Shown: positions 33,247 to 42,989, counted from the stretch's first letter. The stretch is DNA of 64,000 nt from Oscillospiraceae bacterium (GCA_031261445.1 JAISJQ010000002.1:1-64000); one strand, 5' to 3'. Numbers and translations: made by a program. Notes: generated by a model not told the origin, from the sequence alone.

Positions 33247-35685
33247 ATGACCGCAAAAGAACTCGTGGCCGCGCTCACATTGCCGGAAAAAGCCGCTTTG
33301 GTGTCGGGACTAAACTTTTGGTGCACCCGCCCCGTAGAGCGGCTCTCTTTGCCTTCCATTGAACTGCACGATGGCCCACACGGTCTGCGTAAGGAGGCCG
33401 AAGGCAGCAATATGGGGCTGCCGGCGGTGTGCTTCCCCTCTGGCGCGGGCAACGCGTGCAGCTTTAACCGCGCACTGCTGCGCACCATGGGCGAAACGCT
33501 GGGGCGCGAGGCGCGAGCGGAAAACACGCACGTCCTGCTGGGCCCGGCCGTCAACATCAAGCGCTCGCCTCTATGTGGGCGCAATTTTGAGTACTTCAGC
33601 GAAGACCCCTACTTAGCTGGCGAACTGGCCAGTGCGTACATACAGGGCGTGCAGTCCCAGGGCGTGGGCGTGAGCTTGAAGCACTACGCGGTCAATTCGC
33701 AGGAAAAACGCCGCCTGAGCGTGAGCGCGGAGCTAGACGAGCGGACGCTGCGCGAAATCTACCTGCCTGCCTTTGAAAAGGCCGTGAAAGAGGCAAAGCC
33801 GTGGACGCTCATGTGCGCGTATAACAAAATAAACGGCACGTATCTCTCCGAAAACGCGCACTTGTTGACCGAAATTTTGCGGGACGAGTGGGGCTTTGAG
33901 GGGCTGGTCATGAGCGACTGGGGCGCGGTGTGCGACCGCGCGGCGGGGATTGTGGCAGGGCTGGATTTGGAGATGCCCGCCAGCGGCGAAGAGAACACCA
34001 ACAAACTCATTGCCGCCGTGGAAAACGATGACCTCTCTGAAGAACTGCTGGACAAATGCGTCCATCGCGTGGTGGAGCTGGTGCAAAAGGCCATTGCTGG
34101 CCGCGATGCTTTGCCGTCCACGAGCTTTGACCGTGCGGCGGATCACGAAATCGCCAAAGCCGTCAGCCGCGAGAGCCAAGTGCTTCTGAAGAACAACGGC
34201 ATTCTTCCGCTGAAAAAGACGGCGCACATTGTGTTCGTCGGCGAATTCGCGGCCGCCCCGCGCATCAACGGCGGCGGCTCCAGCCTCATCAACGCCAGCA
34301 ACGTGGAAAGTGCGCTCGATACGGCCGCCGCCTTGGGCGTGGGCGTGCGCTACTGCCGCGGCTTCGGCAAGAAGGATCGCAAATACAACGTCGACCTAGC
34401 GGTGGAGGCCATCGCCGCCGCCAAAGACGCCGATGCCGTGGTGATTTTTGCGGGGCTCGACGAGCTGGTGGAGTCCGAGGGCTTCGACCGCACGAGCTTG
34501 GAGCTGCCCGCCCACCAGAACACGCTGATTCGTAAGATTGCCGCCGTGCAACCCAACACCGTGGTGGTGCTGAACAATGGCGCACCCGTCACCATGCCGT
34601 GGATCGATTCCGTGGCCGCCGTGCTGGAGAGCTATCTGGGTGGCGAGGCCGTGGGCGCAGTGCAGACCGAAATTCTCTTTGGTCGCACGAACCCCTCCGC
34701 CAAGCTGGCGGAAACCTTCCCCCTGCGCCTAGAGGATACACCTGCGCGGGCATATTATCCCGGCGGCGTGCTGACCACAGAGCACCGCGAGGGGATCTAC
34801 GTTGGCTACCGCGCCTACGACAAAGCCGCCAAAGAGGTGCTCTTCCCCTTCGGGCACGGGCTGAGCTACACCACGTTTGCCTATGCGGACTTAGTGACCC
34901 AGTGGGCGGCCGAAAATCTCGTTATACATTTCAGCGTGACAAACACGGGCGCTGTGGCGGGGGCTGAGGTGGCGCAGGTCTACGTGGGTTTGCCAGAGGA
35001 TAAAGCGTTCCACCCACTACGCGAGCTGCGCGGCTTTGAGAAAGTTTGGCTAGCGCCGGGCGAGACGAAAGAAATCGCCTTGCGGCTGGACGCACGCGCT
35101 TTTCAGTTCTACAACCCAGAGCTGGGCGATTGGGACACAGAGACGGGCGAATACAGCGTGGCCGTTGGCGCATCCAGCCGCGACATTCGGCTGGAGACCA
35201 ACGTGTCTATCCAGAGTTCCACACAAAGTGCGCCGTATCCAAAGGCACAATTCGCCCCATACTACTCTGCGGACATCCAGAGCGTCAGCGACAGCGACTT
35301 TGCGCGTCTGTTGGGGCGTCCCCTCTCCCCGACCAACCCGAACATCGGAGACCCCATCACGCACACCGATACGCTGGAGAGCGCGGGGATTAAGTCCGCG
35401 AGCGCACAGCGGCTGGTGAACATCATCCGCAAGGGCGGCCGGCTGGTGCTACATCCCCGAAAGAACGACATCTTCCAAAACCAGGACTTCATGATCTCGA
35501 TGGCGCTGGAAGCGCCCTTCCACTGGCTGTTCCGTGGCAACGCTGGTGCGGACGAAATCCGCGCAAACATCGTGCAATTCCTGCGCGGCAAGCATTCGCT
35601 GACGGCACTGGGTGCGGCGGCCAAGGCGATCGTCTTGCACATCCCCGCAATACAAAAGCGCCTGAATAACGGCAACGAATCATAA
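33247..35685 (+). CDS. Glycoside hydrolase family 3 beta-glucosidase-like enzyme
   Basis: The 812-residue protein has the GH3 order: TIM barrel, alpha/beta sandwich, FnIII-like domain (AGAEVAQVYVGLP...) and an extra C-terminal region of about 150 residues with a hydrophobic end. The nucleophile is D224 in GLVMSDWGAV; the likely acid/base is E411 in ESEGFDRTSLELP. There is no signal peptide, so it acts in the cytoplasm on imported oligosaccharides. ATG 33247 has AAGGA 7 bases upstream; an in-frame ATG at 33229 adds six residues but has no ribosome-binding site. The specific sugar cannot be told. Confidence 0.93.
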   Translation: MTAKELVAALTLPEKAALVSGLNFWCTRPVERLSLPSIELHDGPHGLRKEAEGSNMGLPAVCFPSGAGNACSFNRALLRTMGETLGREARAENTHVLLGPAVNIKRSPLCGRNFEYFSEDPYLAGELASAYIQGVQSQGVGVSLKHYAVNSQEKRRLSVSAELDERTLREIYLPAFEKAVKEAKPWTLMCAYNKINGTYLSENAHLLTEILRDEWGFEGLVMSDWGAVCDRAAGIVAGLDLEMPASGEENTNKLIAAVENDDLSEELLDKCVHRVVELVQKAIAGRDALPSTSFDRAADHEIAKAVSRESQVLLKNNGILPLKKTAHIVFVGEFAAAPRINGGGSSLINASNVESALDTAAALGVGVRYCRGFGKKDRKYNVDLAVEAIAAAKDADAVVIFAGLDELVESEGFDRTSLELPAHQNTLIRKIAAVQPNTVVVLNNGAPVTMPWIDSVAAVLESYLGGEAVGAVQTEILFGRTNPSAKLAETFPLRLEDTPARAYYPGGVLTTEHREGIYVGYRAYDKAAKEVLFPFGHGLSYTTFAYADLVTQWAAENLVIHFSVTNTGAVAGAEVAQVYVGLPEDKAFHPLRELRGFEKVWLAPGETKEIALRLDARAFQFYNPELGDWDTETGEYSVAVGASSRDIRLETNVSIQSSTQSAPYPKAQFAPYYSADIQSVSDSDFARLLGRPLSPTNPNIGDPITHTDTLESAGIKSASAQRLVNIIRKGGRLVLHPRKNDIFQNQDFMISMALEAPFHWLFRGNAGADEIRANIVQFLRGKHSLTALGAAAKAIVLHIPAIQKRLNNGNES

Positions 35686-35699
35686 ACGGAGGCAAAAAA

Positions 35700-36095
35700 A
35701 TGGCAGAGCAAAAAGTGTCCGGCGTGCTGGAGAGCACCATCAGCAAAATCCGCAATTTGGTGGATGTGAGCACCATCATCGGCGAGCCCATGGTGGCGGA
35801 GGGCAACACCATCATCCCCGTGAGCAAGGTGACCTATGGCTTTGGCTCGGGCGGCAGCGACTTCCCGGCAAAGACGGGGCAGGAGCTCTTTGGCGGCGGC
35901 GCGGGCGCGGGCATTTCCATCACGCCCGTGTGTTTTCTCGTCATCCGCGCGGGAGAAATCACCATCCGCAATATCTCCACACAGGACGGCAGCGTGGAGC
36001 GGCTCATCGGCGCAGTGCCGGAGATTGTGGACAAGCTGACGAGCGTCATCAAGCAGTTCACCAACAAGGACGAAGCGTTTACGGACGTTGACTGA
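35700..36095 (+). CDS. Sporulation protein of the GerW/YtfJ family
   Basis: The 131-residue protein shows the family core: ISKIRNLVDVSTIIGEPM, TIIPVSKVTYGFGSGGSDF, the glycine-rich FGGGAGAGISITPVCFLVI and the C-terminal VDKLTSVIKQF. In Bacillus, GerW is a spore protein needed for germination with L-alanine. AACGGAGG precedes the ATG. The carboxypeptidase downstream is a frequent neighbour of this gene in Clostridia, which supports a sporulation role. Confidence 0.9.
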   Translation: MAEQKVSGVLESTISKIRNLVDVSTIIGEPMVAEGNTIIPVSKVTYGFGSGGSDFPAKTGQELFGGGAGAGISITPVCFLVIRAGEITIRNISTQDGSVERLIGAVPEIVDKLTSVIKQFTNKDEAFTDVD

Positions 36096-36129
36096 CGTGC
36101 CCACCGCATGAGCGCGTCCATTCCCGCAT

Positions 36130-36151
36130 AAGCTTGTGACAAAACAAGCTT
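36130..36151 (+). other. Short hairpin upstream of the carboxypeptidase gene
   Basis: AAGCTTGT (36130-36137) and ACAAGCTT (36144-36151) form an 8-bp hairpin ending one base before the AGGAG of the next gene. It could affect translation initiation; no other role is visible. Confidence 0.3.
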
Positions 36152-36162
36152 AGGAGAACTGT

Positions 36163-37245
36163 GTGCGTAAAGTGACCGCGTTGGTGATGACTTTCCTTAT
36201 TCTGTTCAGTGGATCTGTGTTCGCTGGCGGGACGGTGTCCCCGCCAGCCGCCGCCCCGCCGGACAAAATCAGCGCGAAATCCGCCGCGTTGCTGGTGGCG
36301 GAAAACGGCGAAGTGCTCTGGGAAAAAGATGCCCAGACACCCCGCCCCATGGCCAGCACCACCAAACTGATGACGGCACTGCTGGCGTGCGAAAGCGGGC
36401 GGCTGGAGCAAAAAGTCGCCATCACCGACGCGATGAATCACGTGGAAGGCACGAGCATGGGGCTCAAAACCGGCGACACACCCGCGCTACGGGCACTGGT
36501 GGCGGGGGCGATGCTCGCCAGCGGCAACGACGCGGCGAACGCCATTGCCCTGAAGCTCGGCGGCACGGCGGAGCATTTTGCCCAGCTGATGAACGCCAAA
36601 GCGGTCGCGCTGGGCATGAGCGACACCACGTTTGTCACGCCCTCTGGCTTAGACGCGGACGGTCACCAGAGCACCGCGCTGGACATGGCGAAGCTGGCCG
36701 TGGCGGTGACGCGCAATGCCGAACTCTCGCGCATCTGCGCCACCCAGAGCACCAAAGTCAGCGTAGGCGGGCGCGATCTTTGGCTGAAAAACCACAACCG
36801 CCTGTTGCGCGAGTTGCCCGGCTGCATCGGTCTGAAGACGGGCTTCACCAAAAAGGCGGGGCGTTGCCTGGTGACGGCGGCACGGCGCGAGGGCGTGACG
36901 CTGGTGTGTGTGACGCTCAGCGCGTCGAGCGACTGGCAGGATCACAAAAAGCTCTTGGAATACGGCTTCGCCACGCTACAAAATCGCGCGGGCAACGCCA
37001 GCAACTATGCGCTCCCCATCGTGGGCGGTGAGCAAGAGAGCGTGACGTTGGCGCCGTCACAAATGCCCATTTTGCCGGACAAAACCGACATCCGCACCAG
37101 CGTTTACATCCGCCCGTTTGAATACGCACCCATCGAAAAAGGGCGCATCGTGGGCGAAATATGCTACACCAGCGGCGGCAAAACCGTGTACCGCGTGCCG
37201 CTGATCACCACACAGACCGTGAAAGGGAAACGAAGTGAATTTTGA
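36163..37245 (+). CDS. D-alanyl-D-alanine carboxypeptidase (DacF/PBP5-like)
   Basis: The 360-residue protein has a signal peptide (about 1-21, cut after VFA) and the penicillin-binding S11 peptidase domain. Active-site motifs are STTK (SxxK), SGN (SxN) and KTGFT (KTG), in the right order and spacing; the C-terminal beta-sandwich follows. It trims the terminal D-Ala of peptidoglycan stem peptides. With the GerW-like gene just upstream it is most likely the sporulation (DacF-type) enzyme that sets cortex crosslinking. The start is GTG 36163 after AGGAG. Its end overlaps the next gene by 11 bases. Confidence 0.92.
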   Translation: MRKVTALVMTFLILFSGSVFAGGTVSPPAAAPPDKISAKSAALLVAENGEVLWEKDAQTPRPMASTTKLMTALLACESGRLEQKVAITDAMNHVEGTSMGLKTGDTPALRALVAGAMLASGNDAANAIALKLGGTAEHFAQLMNAKAVALGMSDTTFVTPSGLDADGHQSTALDMAKLAVAVTRNAELSRICATQSTKVSVGGRDLWLKNHNRLLRELPGCIGLKTGFTKKAGRCLVTAARREGVTLVCVTLSASSDWQDHKKLLEYGFATLQNRAGNASNYALPIVGGEQESVTLAPSQMPILPDKTDIRTSVYIRPFEYAPIEKGRIVGEICYTSGGKTVYRVPLITTQTVKGKRSEF

Positions 37246-38218
37246 CGTGATCGATCCCCGCGTGGGCACGCAGGAGGGCTATGCGCTCCTGAAGGCCGTG
37301 GCACGCAAAAAGAGCAAAAACGGCTCGGAGTACTTGGATTTGGTGCTCGCGGACGTGGAAAGCGAAATTCCCGCCAAACTGTGGAGCTACAACCCAGAGC
37401 TGCACGGGGAATACCGCGAGAATCAGCTGGTGAAGGTGCGCGGGCTTTCAGAGACCTTCCGCGACCAGCCGCAGTTTCGCATCGACCGCATTCGACACAT
37501 TCAGCCGGGCGATGACGTGGACATGGCGCTTTACGTCCCGGTCGCGCCCGAAAAATCCGAGGACATGTATGCCGCGCTGATCCACATCGCCGAAGGCTTT
37601 GCGGACGCGGATTTGCGTGCGCTGGTACTGCGGCTCTATGAAGAGCGCCACGCGGCACTGCTGGAGTTCCCGGCGGCGTTTCGCTTGCACCACGCGGTGC
37701 GCGGCGGTCTGCTGTGGCACACGCTGAGCGTGGCGCGGCTGTGCGAGAACGTGGCGAAAATCTACCCCTTCCTGCGGCGGGATTTGCTGCTGGCGGGCGC
37801 AATGCTCCACGACATCTGCAAGCTGGACGAATACATCATCGCCAACACAGGGCTCGCGTCGGGCTACACCACAGAGGGCTCGCTCATCGGGCACTTGGTG
37901 CAGGGCGCAATGCTGGTGGAGCGCGTGGGCGCGGAGCTGGGCGTACCGGAAGAGACACGGATGCTGCTGGCGCATATGCTCATCAGTCACCACGGCGAGC
38001 CGGAATACGGCGCGGCCAGCCGCCCGCTGTTTTTGGAGGCCGAAGTGCTCAGCCAAATGGACTTGCTGGACGCGGAGATCTACGAGTTCTACGACGCTGG
38101 GCAGAGCGTCCCGGCGGGGGAATTCAGCGCACGCCAGTGGATGCTTGACAACCGCAAGGTCTTCAACCACGGCGGCACGGGCGCGTATCGTCCCAATATT
38201 CTGGAGGGACAAGCGTGA
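37235..38218 (+). CDS. yhaM: 3'-5' exoribonuclease YhaM family (OB-fold plus HD domain)
   Basis: The 327-residue protein has an N-terminal OB-fold (KAVARKKSKNGSEYLDLVLAD...) and an HD phosphohydrolase domain: HH in FRLHHAVRGGLLWHTLSVARLC, the HD pair in LLLAGAMLHDICKLDEY, and MLISHHGEPEYGAASRP. This is the architecture of Bacillus YhaM/CBF1, an Mn2+-dependent exonuclease for RNA and single-stranded DNA. The GTG start lies within the previous gene and the end overlaps prmA (GTGA), so three genes are translationally linked. Confidence 0.9.
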   Translation: MNFDVIDPRVGTQEGYALLKAVARKKSKNGSEYLDLVLADVESEIPAKLWSYNPELHGEYRENQLVKVRGLSETFRDQPQFRIDRIRHIQPGDDVDMALYVPVAPEKSEDMYAALIHIAEGFADADLRALVLRLYEERHAALLEFPAAFRLHHAVRGGLLWHTLSVARLCENVAKIYPFLRRDLLLAGAMLHDICKLDEYIIANTGLASGYTTEGSLIGHLVQGAMLVERVGAELGVPEETRMLLAHMLISHHGEPEYGAASRPLFLEAEVLSQMDLLDAEIYEFYDAGQSVPAGEFSARQWMLDNRKVFNHGGTGAYRPNILEGQA

Positions 38219-39159
38219 GCGATTACACAGAAGTGACGGTTGATTTGGCGGCGACAGATCTGGACACGGCCACTGCGATTGCGCATTTGGTCGTCCCCTA
38301 CGGCTTTTATGTGGAGGACTACAGTGCGCTGGAGGAGGAGATTGCGGCCATCGCACACACGGACTTGATCGATGCGGATTTGCTGGCGCGTGACCGCACG
38401 CGCGGCGCGATCCACCTCTATTTGCCTCTGGCGGAGAACCCCGCCGAAGCGGTGGCGTTTTTGACCGCGCGGCTGGATGCCGAAAATATCCGCCACAGCA
38501 TCACGTTGGCCGATTGCCGCGCCGAGGACTGGGAAAACAACTGGAAGCAGTACTTCCGCGCCACGGACATCGGCGAAAAGTTGCGCATTGTGCCCGCGTG
38601 GCTACAAGACGAAACGCCCGCCGACCCCCAGCGGGTGGACTTGGTGATTGACCCCGGCCTAGCGTTTGGGACGGGCAACCATGCCACCACGCGGCTATGC
38701 TTGGAGCTACTGGAAACTGTTGTTCAGGCAGGCGACAGCGTGCTGGACGTGGGCTGTGGTTCGGGGATTTTGGGCATTGTCGCGTTGCTGCTGGGCGCGG
38801 GGCGTGTGTGCGCCTGCGACATCGATCCCGTGGCAATCCGCGCCGCGAGAGAAAACGCCGCACGAAACGGACAGACTGCGCCGCAGTTCTTGGCGGTGCA
38901 GGGCTCGTTGGATGCTGAAACCGCAGAGAGCAAAGCCGATCTTATCTTGGCCAACATCGTGGCCGACGTGCTCATTCCGTTGGCACACCCAATATCGGAA
39001 CACCTAAACAGCGGCGGCAAAGTCATTCTCAGTGGCATTATTGCGTCCCGAGAGGACGAAGTGATCGCCGCCTATGCCGCGCAGGGGTTGCAGGTATGCG
39101 CACGCAAAGAGACTGACGGCTGGGTCGCTATAGAGGTACGAGGGATGAGGCGTGAGTGA
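38215..39159 (+). CDS. prmA: Ribosomal protein L11 methyltransferase
   Basis: The 314-residue SAM-dependent enzyme trimethylates L11 lysines. An N-terminal substrate-recognition domain (1-110) with WENNWKQYFRATDIG joins a Rossmann domain with DPGLAFGTGNHATTRLCLE, VLDVGCGSGILGI and LILANIVADVLIPL. The GTG start overlaps the yhaM stop. The last residues VRGMRRE and the TGA stop are encoded by a GAGGGATGAGGCGTGAG repeat arm, so the natural C-terminus may have been replaced. Confidence 0.95.
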   Translation: MSDYTEVTVDLAATDLDTATAIAHLVVPYGFYVEDYSALEEEIAAIAHTDLIDADLLARDRTRGAIHLYLPLAENPAEAVAFLTARLDAENIRHSITLADCRAEDWENNWKQYFRATDIGEKLRIVPAWLQDETPADPQRVDLVIDPGLAFGTGNHATTRLCLELLETVVQAGDSVLDVGCGSGILGIVALLLGAGRVCACDIDPVAIRAARENAARNGQTAPQFLAVQGSLDAETAESKADLILANIVADVLIPLAHPISEHLNSGGKVILSGIIASREDEVIAAYAAQGLQVCARKETDGWVAIEVRGMRRE

Positions 39160-39296
39160 TGAGGATACAGGCGCGAGGGTTGCGCGGTCTGTGTGTCCTC
39201 GTTCCTGTATCCTCAATCCTCACACCTCGCTGGGCAGGGCAACCATACCCGCAGGGCACAGGCAAGGGTCGCCCCTACAATTCTAGCATCTAGAAA
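39133..39296 (+). repeat. Composite element: GAGGATACAGG arm pair, palindrome half and CTAG-type arm
   Basis: Left arm 39133-39178 overlaps the end of prmA; right arm 39197-39229 is its complement around an 18-base core. A palindrome half ending GGTCGCCCCTAC (39232-39279) and a TTCTAGCATCTAG fragment (39283-39296) follow, the latter directly before the ribosome-binding site of the next gene. Confidence 0.65.
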
Positions 39297-39305
39297 GGTC
39301 ACATC

Positions 39306-41831
39306 ATGCACAGCGTACACATTGCCTATGGCTTTCATGTCAACTGTTACCATTCCTATCGCGGCGACTCCAACGATGAACTGGGCTTTGGGGGCGACAT
39401 CCGCATCATCCGCCGCATCATCCAAATTCTGGACGACTGCAACGCCCGTGGCATCCCTGTGCGCGGCACGTGGGACTTTGAGAACGCGTATTCGCTGGAG
39501 GACATCCTGCCAAAATACGCGCCCGACATCATTGCCGGCGTGCAAAAGCGCGTGCGGGAAAACGGCGACGAGAACATCCTCATGGGCTACAACAACGGCG
39601 CACTGGCCGCCATGACGCCCACCGAATTCGATGCCTCCATCCAGTTGGCGCTGACCAACGACAAGGGCTCTGGGCTACTGGACGTGTTCGGGGAATGCGC
39701 ACGCATTGTGCGCCCGCAAGAGGTCATGTTCACGCCCTCACAGGTGCGCGACTACAAGCGCAACGGCATGGAGGCGGTGTGCTTATACTATTCCTGCGTA
39801 CCCTTCGACGCCTTCCGCACCATCACGCCACAACTCACGGGCGGCAAAGAATTCAACCCCGTCACGTTCAGTTACAAGGGTGAATCGCTCACAATTTTGC
39901 CCACGTATTCCAACGCCGATGTGATGGACGCGGGCTGCCTGCGTGCCTGGGCAAAGGATCTGCACGCAAAGCAACAGCGCGGCGAAATCAACAGCGACGT
40001 GCTTTTGTTCATCAACATGGATGCCGACGCCATCCTTTGGGAACCCCTCAAACTGCCCGCGCCACTGAACAAATTGGCCAACACACAGGGCATTTTGGGG
40101 CTGGTGGAGGAAGTCGCCGACCTGCCTTATGTGGTGTTCGACACCCCCGGTGGGTACTTGAAAAACCACAAGCCCCTGAGCGAAATCAGCTTCGGGCACG
40201 ACACCGCCGACGGCTCGTTCACAGGCTACAGCAGTTGGGCGGAGAAGCCCTTCAATCGCCAGATTTGGACGCGCATGGAACGCGCCCGTGCACTGGCGCA
40301 GTGCGCCGCACAGGGCGATGCGGGCTTTAACGAGCGCGTGCTCTTGCTCTCCACCACGCACTTTGGCCTGGCCTCCCCCGTGCTGAACATTGACCGCGAA
40401 CGCCGCGCCTTGGCACTGAGCGCACAGATGCTCCAAAAAAGTCTCGATGCCCGCGCCGCGTCCAAAACGCTCACAGCGGTGCGGAATTCTCCAGCGGACT
40501 TGTTCACGCTGCAGGTCGCGTTTGCGGTTGGATTCTTGCCACAGATCGGTTGCTTACAGGTGGAGAGTGAGAAAATCGCACACTGGGGTGCGTTGCCCAC
40601 GGCTCTGCACCCCGACGGCAGCGTGGCCACGGCCTTCCTCCTGCTCAAATTGACTGCACCGACCGATCGCGTGCCGCTACAAATCTCCACGCGAGAGCGC
40701 GATGTTACGCAAAACGATGCAACGCCAACGTTGCTACAAAGCGAGGGCTGGCAGGTACAATTTTGTGCCCACGGCGAAATCTTGGGGCTGAAATATCGTG
40801 GGCGCACGGTGGGCGGCAAAGGCTTTTTGCGCTCGGCGCTCACCTACAACGGGCAGCACATCCCCTTCACCAACAAGCATCTTGTGCCGCTACAAGCGGC
40901 CGGGGCGCTCACGGGTCTGCGCGTGGCGGGCGATGTAACGCTGCCCGATGCCCTGCGTCCGGGCGCGTTTGCTTACGACTTCTACACGCTGCCGGAGGTG
41001 GACGCTGTATTCGCTCTCACTAATGTGCAGTACCCCTACACGGCCGAGACCAACGCCATTGCCACCCATTCCTCCGCCCTTGGGCGCAAGAGCGACAACC
41101 GCTGGCAAGAGGTGATGCCGTTTGAACTGCGCCCCCTGCCCGCCGCAGATCTGCGCGTCTATAAGCGCAACTTTGCGGGGGACGTGAGCCATTTCCCGCT
41201 GGCGTCGTTCCGCGAGAGCGTCCCCGAAAACGAAAATCTGGATTCCTTCAATCACCAGCTGACCGCAGGCTTTGTGGGCGTGGGCCGCAAGGAAGGCGGC
41301 TTCTTGCTGGCCAACGCGCGGCAAATGTTGGGGAGCATGGCGCACTGCCCGATGCGTCTGCGCCGAAACAGCGCACAAAATCTGGACGCGCTGCGCCTGA
41401 ATCCCTTCGGGACGTACCACGGCAAGCAACGCGTGCATCCCTCCCTGAGCGGCGGCGCGGTACGGGAGGCTTTTGTGCTGGTGACGCCACAAGCGCGATC
41501 GCTTGCCCCCGCCTATAACGGCGCGAGCGAGACCGCCGCGTTGGCGTTCTTCGGCTATGCGGGCGATGCGCCAGACGAGGGCACTTTGTCCGCGGCCACA
41601 GCCTTTGCGGATGGCGCGGTTCTGCTCTCCACGCCGCAATCGCCTGTCCACGCGCCGGGCGTAGAAGACGAAAACGTGCGCTTCCCGGCGGTTGTTGTCG
41701 ACAACACAAGCGCAAAAGAACTCAAGCCTGTGCTCGTGTCGGGGGTCATGCCCTCTCCCCTACAAACGGCGAAAATCGCCGCGCGGGCGTTCGGCAACAT
41801 CCTGTGGCGGCAGATTTCGGCACGGAAGTGA
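39306..41831 (+). CDS. Large putative glycoside hydrolase (GH57/GH38-like N-terminal barrel)
   Basis: The 841-residue protein has no signal peptide. The N-terminal 350 residues look like the glycoside hydrolase/deacetylase barrel: HIAYGFHVNCYHSYRGD near the start, GIPVRGTWDFENAY, FINMDADAILW and LSTTHFGLASPVLN. The rest is beta-rich, like the sandwich domains of GH38 alpha-mannosidases. The placement is by general resemblance only; I cannot name a catalytic nucleophile with confidence. AAAGG precedes the ATG. It is transcribed alone and ends at a hairpin. It could be a new family of carbohydrate-active enzyme. Confidence 0.6.
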   Translation: MHSVHIAYGFHVNCYHSYRGDSNDELGFGGDIRIIRRIIQILDDCNARGIPVRGTWDFENAYSLEDILPKYAPDIIAGVQKRVRENGDENILMGYNNGALAAMTPTEFDASIQLALTNDKGSGLLDVFGECARIVRPQEVMFTPSQVRDYKRNGMEAVCLYYSCVPFDAFRTITPQLTGGKEFNPVTFSYKGESLTILPTYSNADVMDAGCLRAWAKDLHAKQQRGEINSDVLLFINMDADAILWEPLKLPAPLNKLANTQGILGLVEEVADLPYVVFDTPGGYLKNHKPLSEISFGHDTADGSFTGYSSWAEKPFNRQIWTRMERARALAQCAAQGDAGFNERVLLLSTTHFGLASPVLNIDRERRALALSAQMLQKSLDARAASKTLTAVRNSPADLFTLQVAFAVGFLPQIGCLQVESEKIAHWGALPTALHPDGSVATAFLLLKLTAPTDRVPLQISTRERDVTQNDATPTLLQSEGWQVQFCAHGEILGLKYRGRTVGGKGFLRSALTYNGQHIPFTNKHLVPLQAAGALTGLRVAGDVTLPDALRPGAFAYDFYTLPEVDAVFALTNVQYPYTAETNAIATHSSALGRKSDNRWQEVMPFELRPLPAADLRVYKRNFAGDVSHFPLASFRESVPENENLDSFNHQLTAGFVGVGRKEGGFLLANARQMLGSMAHCPMRLRRNSAQNLDALRLNPFGTYHGKQRVHPSLSGGAVREAFVLVTPQARSLAPAYNGASETAALAFFGYAGDAPDEGTLSAATAFADGAVLLSTPQSPVHAPGVEDENVRFPAVVVDNTSAKELKPVLVSGVMPSPLQTAKIAARAFGNILWRQISARK

Positions 41832-41859
41832 TCGATTTTGCGTCCGAACCCAAAGAAAA

Positions 41860-41892
41860 GCCCAACGTGACCCGGCTTCGCGGGCGTTGGGC
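41860..41892 (+). terminator. Hairpin after the GH57/GH38-like gene
   Basis: GCCCAACG (41860-41867) pairs with CGTTGGGC (41885-41892), with further CCCG/CGGG pairing inside, 28 bases after the stop codon. The following sequence ATTTGGTT is only weakly T-rich. Confidence 0.6.
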
Positions 41893-41941
41893 ATTTGGTT
41901 GAGTATTCTCTGTTTATACTATTCCGCTTTAGTAATCCTCG

Positions 41942-42100
41942 TGTAGGGGCAACCCTTGTGGTTGCCCCGATAACGTGTTTGCGTAAAGGGCGACCACGAG
42001 GGTCGCCCCTACATCTGTCGTGATATGCAACAATTTTTATTGCGAAATAGTATTCATTGTGCTCATAGGCAAACGGGGCGATGTGGACATCGCCCCCTAC
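41942..42100 (+). repeat. GTAGGGGCAACC...GGTCGCCCCTAC double hairpin and a second palindrome
   Basis: The double hairpin (41942-42012) has left stem GGGGCAACC/GGTTGCCCC and right stem GGGCGACC/GGTCGCCC. A second unit (42072-42100) is ACGGGGCGATG...CATCGCCCCCTAC. These fill most of the 294-base gap between convergent genes; nothing else is seen there. Confidence 0.7.
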
Positions 42101-42125
42101 CGAAGAATTTCTAAAACGGTATCGT

Positions 42126-42989
42126 TTACGCCTTGCCGACTGTGCCGAAGAGTGTCATCTTTTCCTTCACGGTCGCCTTGATGGCCTCCACGCCGGGGCC
42201 TAGGAGCTTGCGGGGGTCAAAGCCCTTGCCTTGCAGATCCTTACCCGCCTCGATGTAGCCACGAGTGGCGGCGGCAAAGGTCAGCTGGCACTCGGTGTTC
42301 ACGTTGATTTTGCTCACGCCCAGGCGGATGGCGTGGGCAATCATGTCGTCGGGGATGCCCGTGCCGCCGTGGAGCACGAGCGGCTTGTCGCCCGTGAGCT
42401 GTTGGATCGCGTCGAGCGCGTCAAAATCCAGCCCCGCCCAGTTTTCGGGGTACTTGCCGTGGATATTGCCGATGCCCGCCGCCAGCATGGTGACACCCAG
42501 ATCCGCGATTTGCTTGCACTCTTTCGGGTCGGCCACTTCGCCCGCGCCAATCACGCCGTCTTCCTCGCCGCCAATCGAGCCCACTTCGGCCTCTAGGCTC
42601 AGGCCTTTTTCGGCGCAGATGCGCACGAGCTCGCGCGTTTTTTCGATGTTTTCGGCGATGGGATAGTGACTGCCGTCGAACATGATGGAGTTGAAACCCG
42701 CATCAATACAGGCAAGGCAGCCTTCGTACGTGCCGTGGTCAAGGTGCAACGCCACGGGGACGGTGATGCCCAAGCCGTCGATCATGGCCTTGACCATGTC
42801 CGCCACGGTCTTGAAGCCGGTCATGTATTTCCCCGCGCCCTCGCTGACGCCTAGGATGATGGGTGCGTTCAGCTCTTGGGCGGTTTGCAGCGCGGCTTTT
42901 GTCCACTCAAGATTGTTGATGTTGATCTGCGGCACAGCATAGTGCCCTTTTTTGGCTTTCTCCAGCATGGCTTTTGCGTTTTCGTACAT
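42126..42989 (-). CDS. fba: Fructose-bisphosphate aldolase, class II
   Basis: The 287-residue Zn2+-dependent enzyme cleaves fructose 1,6-bisphosphate in glycolysis. Family motifs are VPQININNLEW, PVALHLDHGTYEGCLACIDAGFNSIMFDGSHYP (catalytic Asp and first zinc His in the LDHG segment), EAEVGSIGGEEDG, AAGIGNIHGKYP, VLHGGTGIPDDMI and INVNTE. Some relatives act on tagatose bisphosphate; the IGGEEDG loop favours a general Fba-type. GGAGGTC lies 5 bases before ATG 42989. Monocistronic with its own promoter. Confidence 0.95.
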   Translation of the reverse strand: MYENAKAMLEKAKKGHYAVPQININNLEWTKAALQTAQELNAPIILGVSEGAGKYMTGFKTVADMVKAMIDGLGITVPVALHLDHGTYEGCLACIDAGFNSIMFDGSHYPIAENIEKTRELVRICAEKGLSLEAEVGSIGGEEDGVIGAGEVADPKECKQIADLGVTMLAAGIGNIHGKYPENWAGLDFDALDAIQQLTGDKPLVLHGGTGIPDDMIAHAIRLGVSKINVNTECQLTFAAATRGYIEAGKDLQGKGFDPRKLLGPGVEAIKATVKEKMTLFGTVGKA

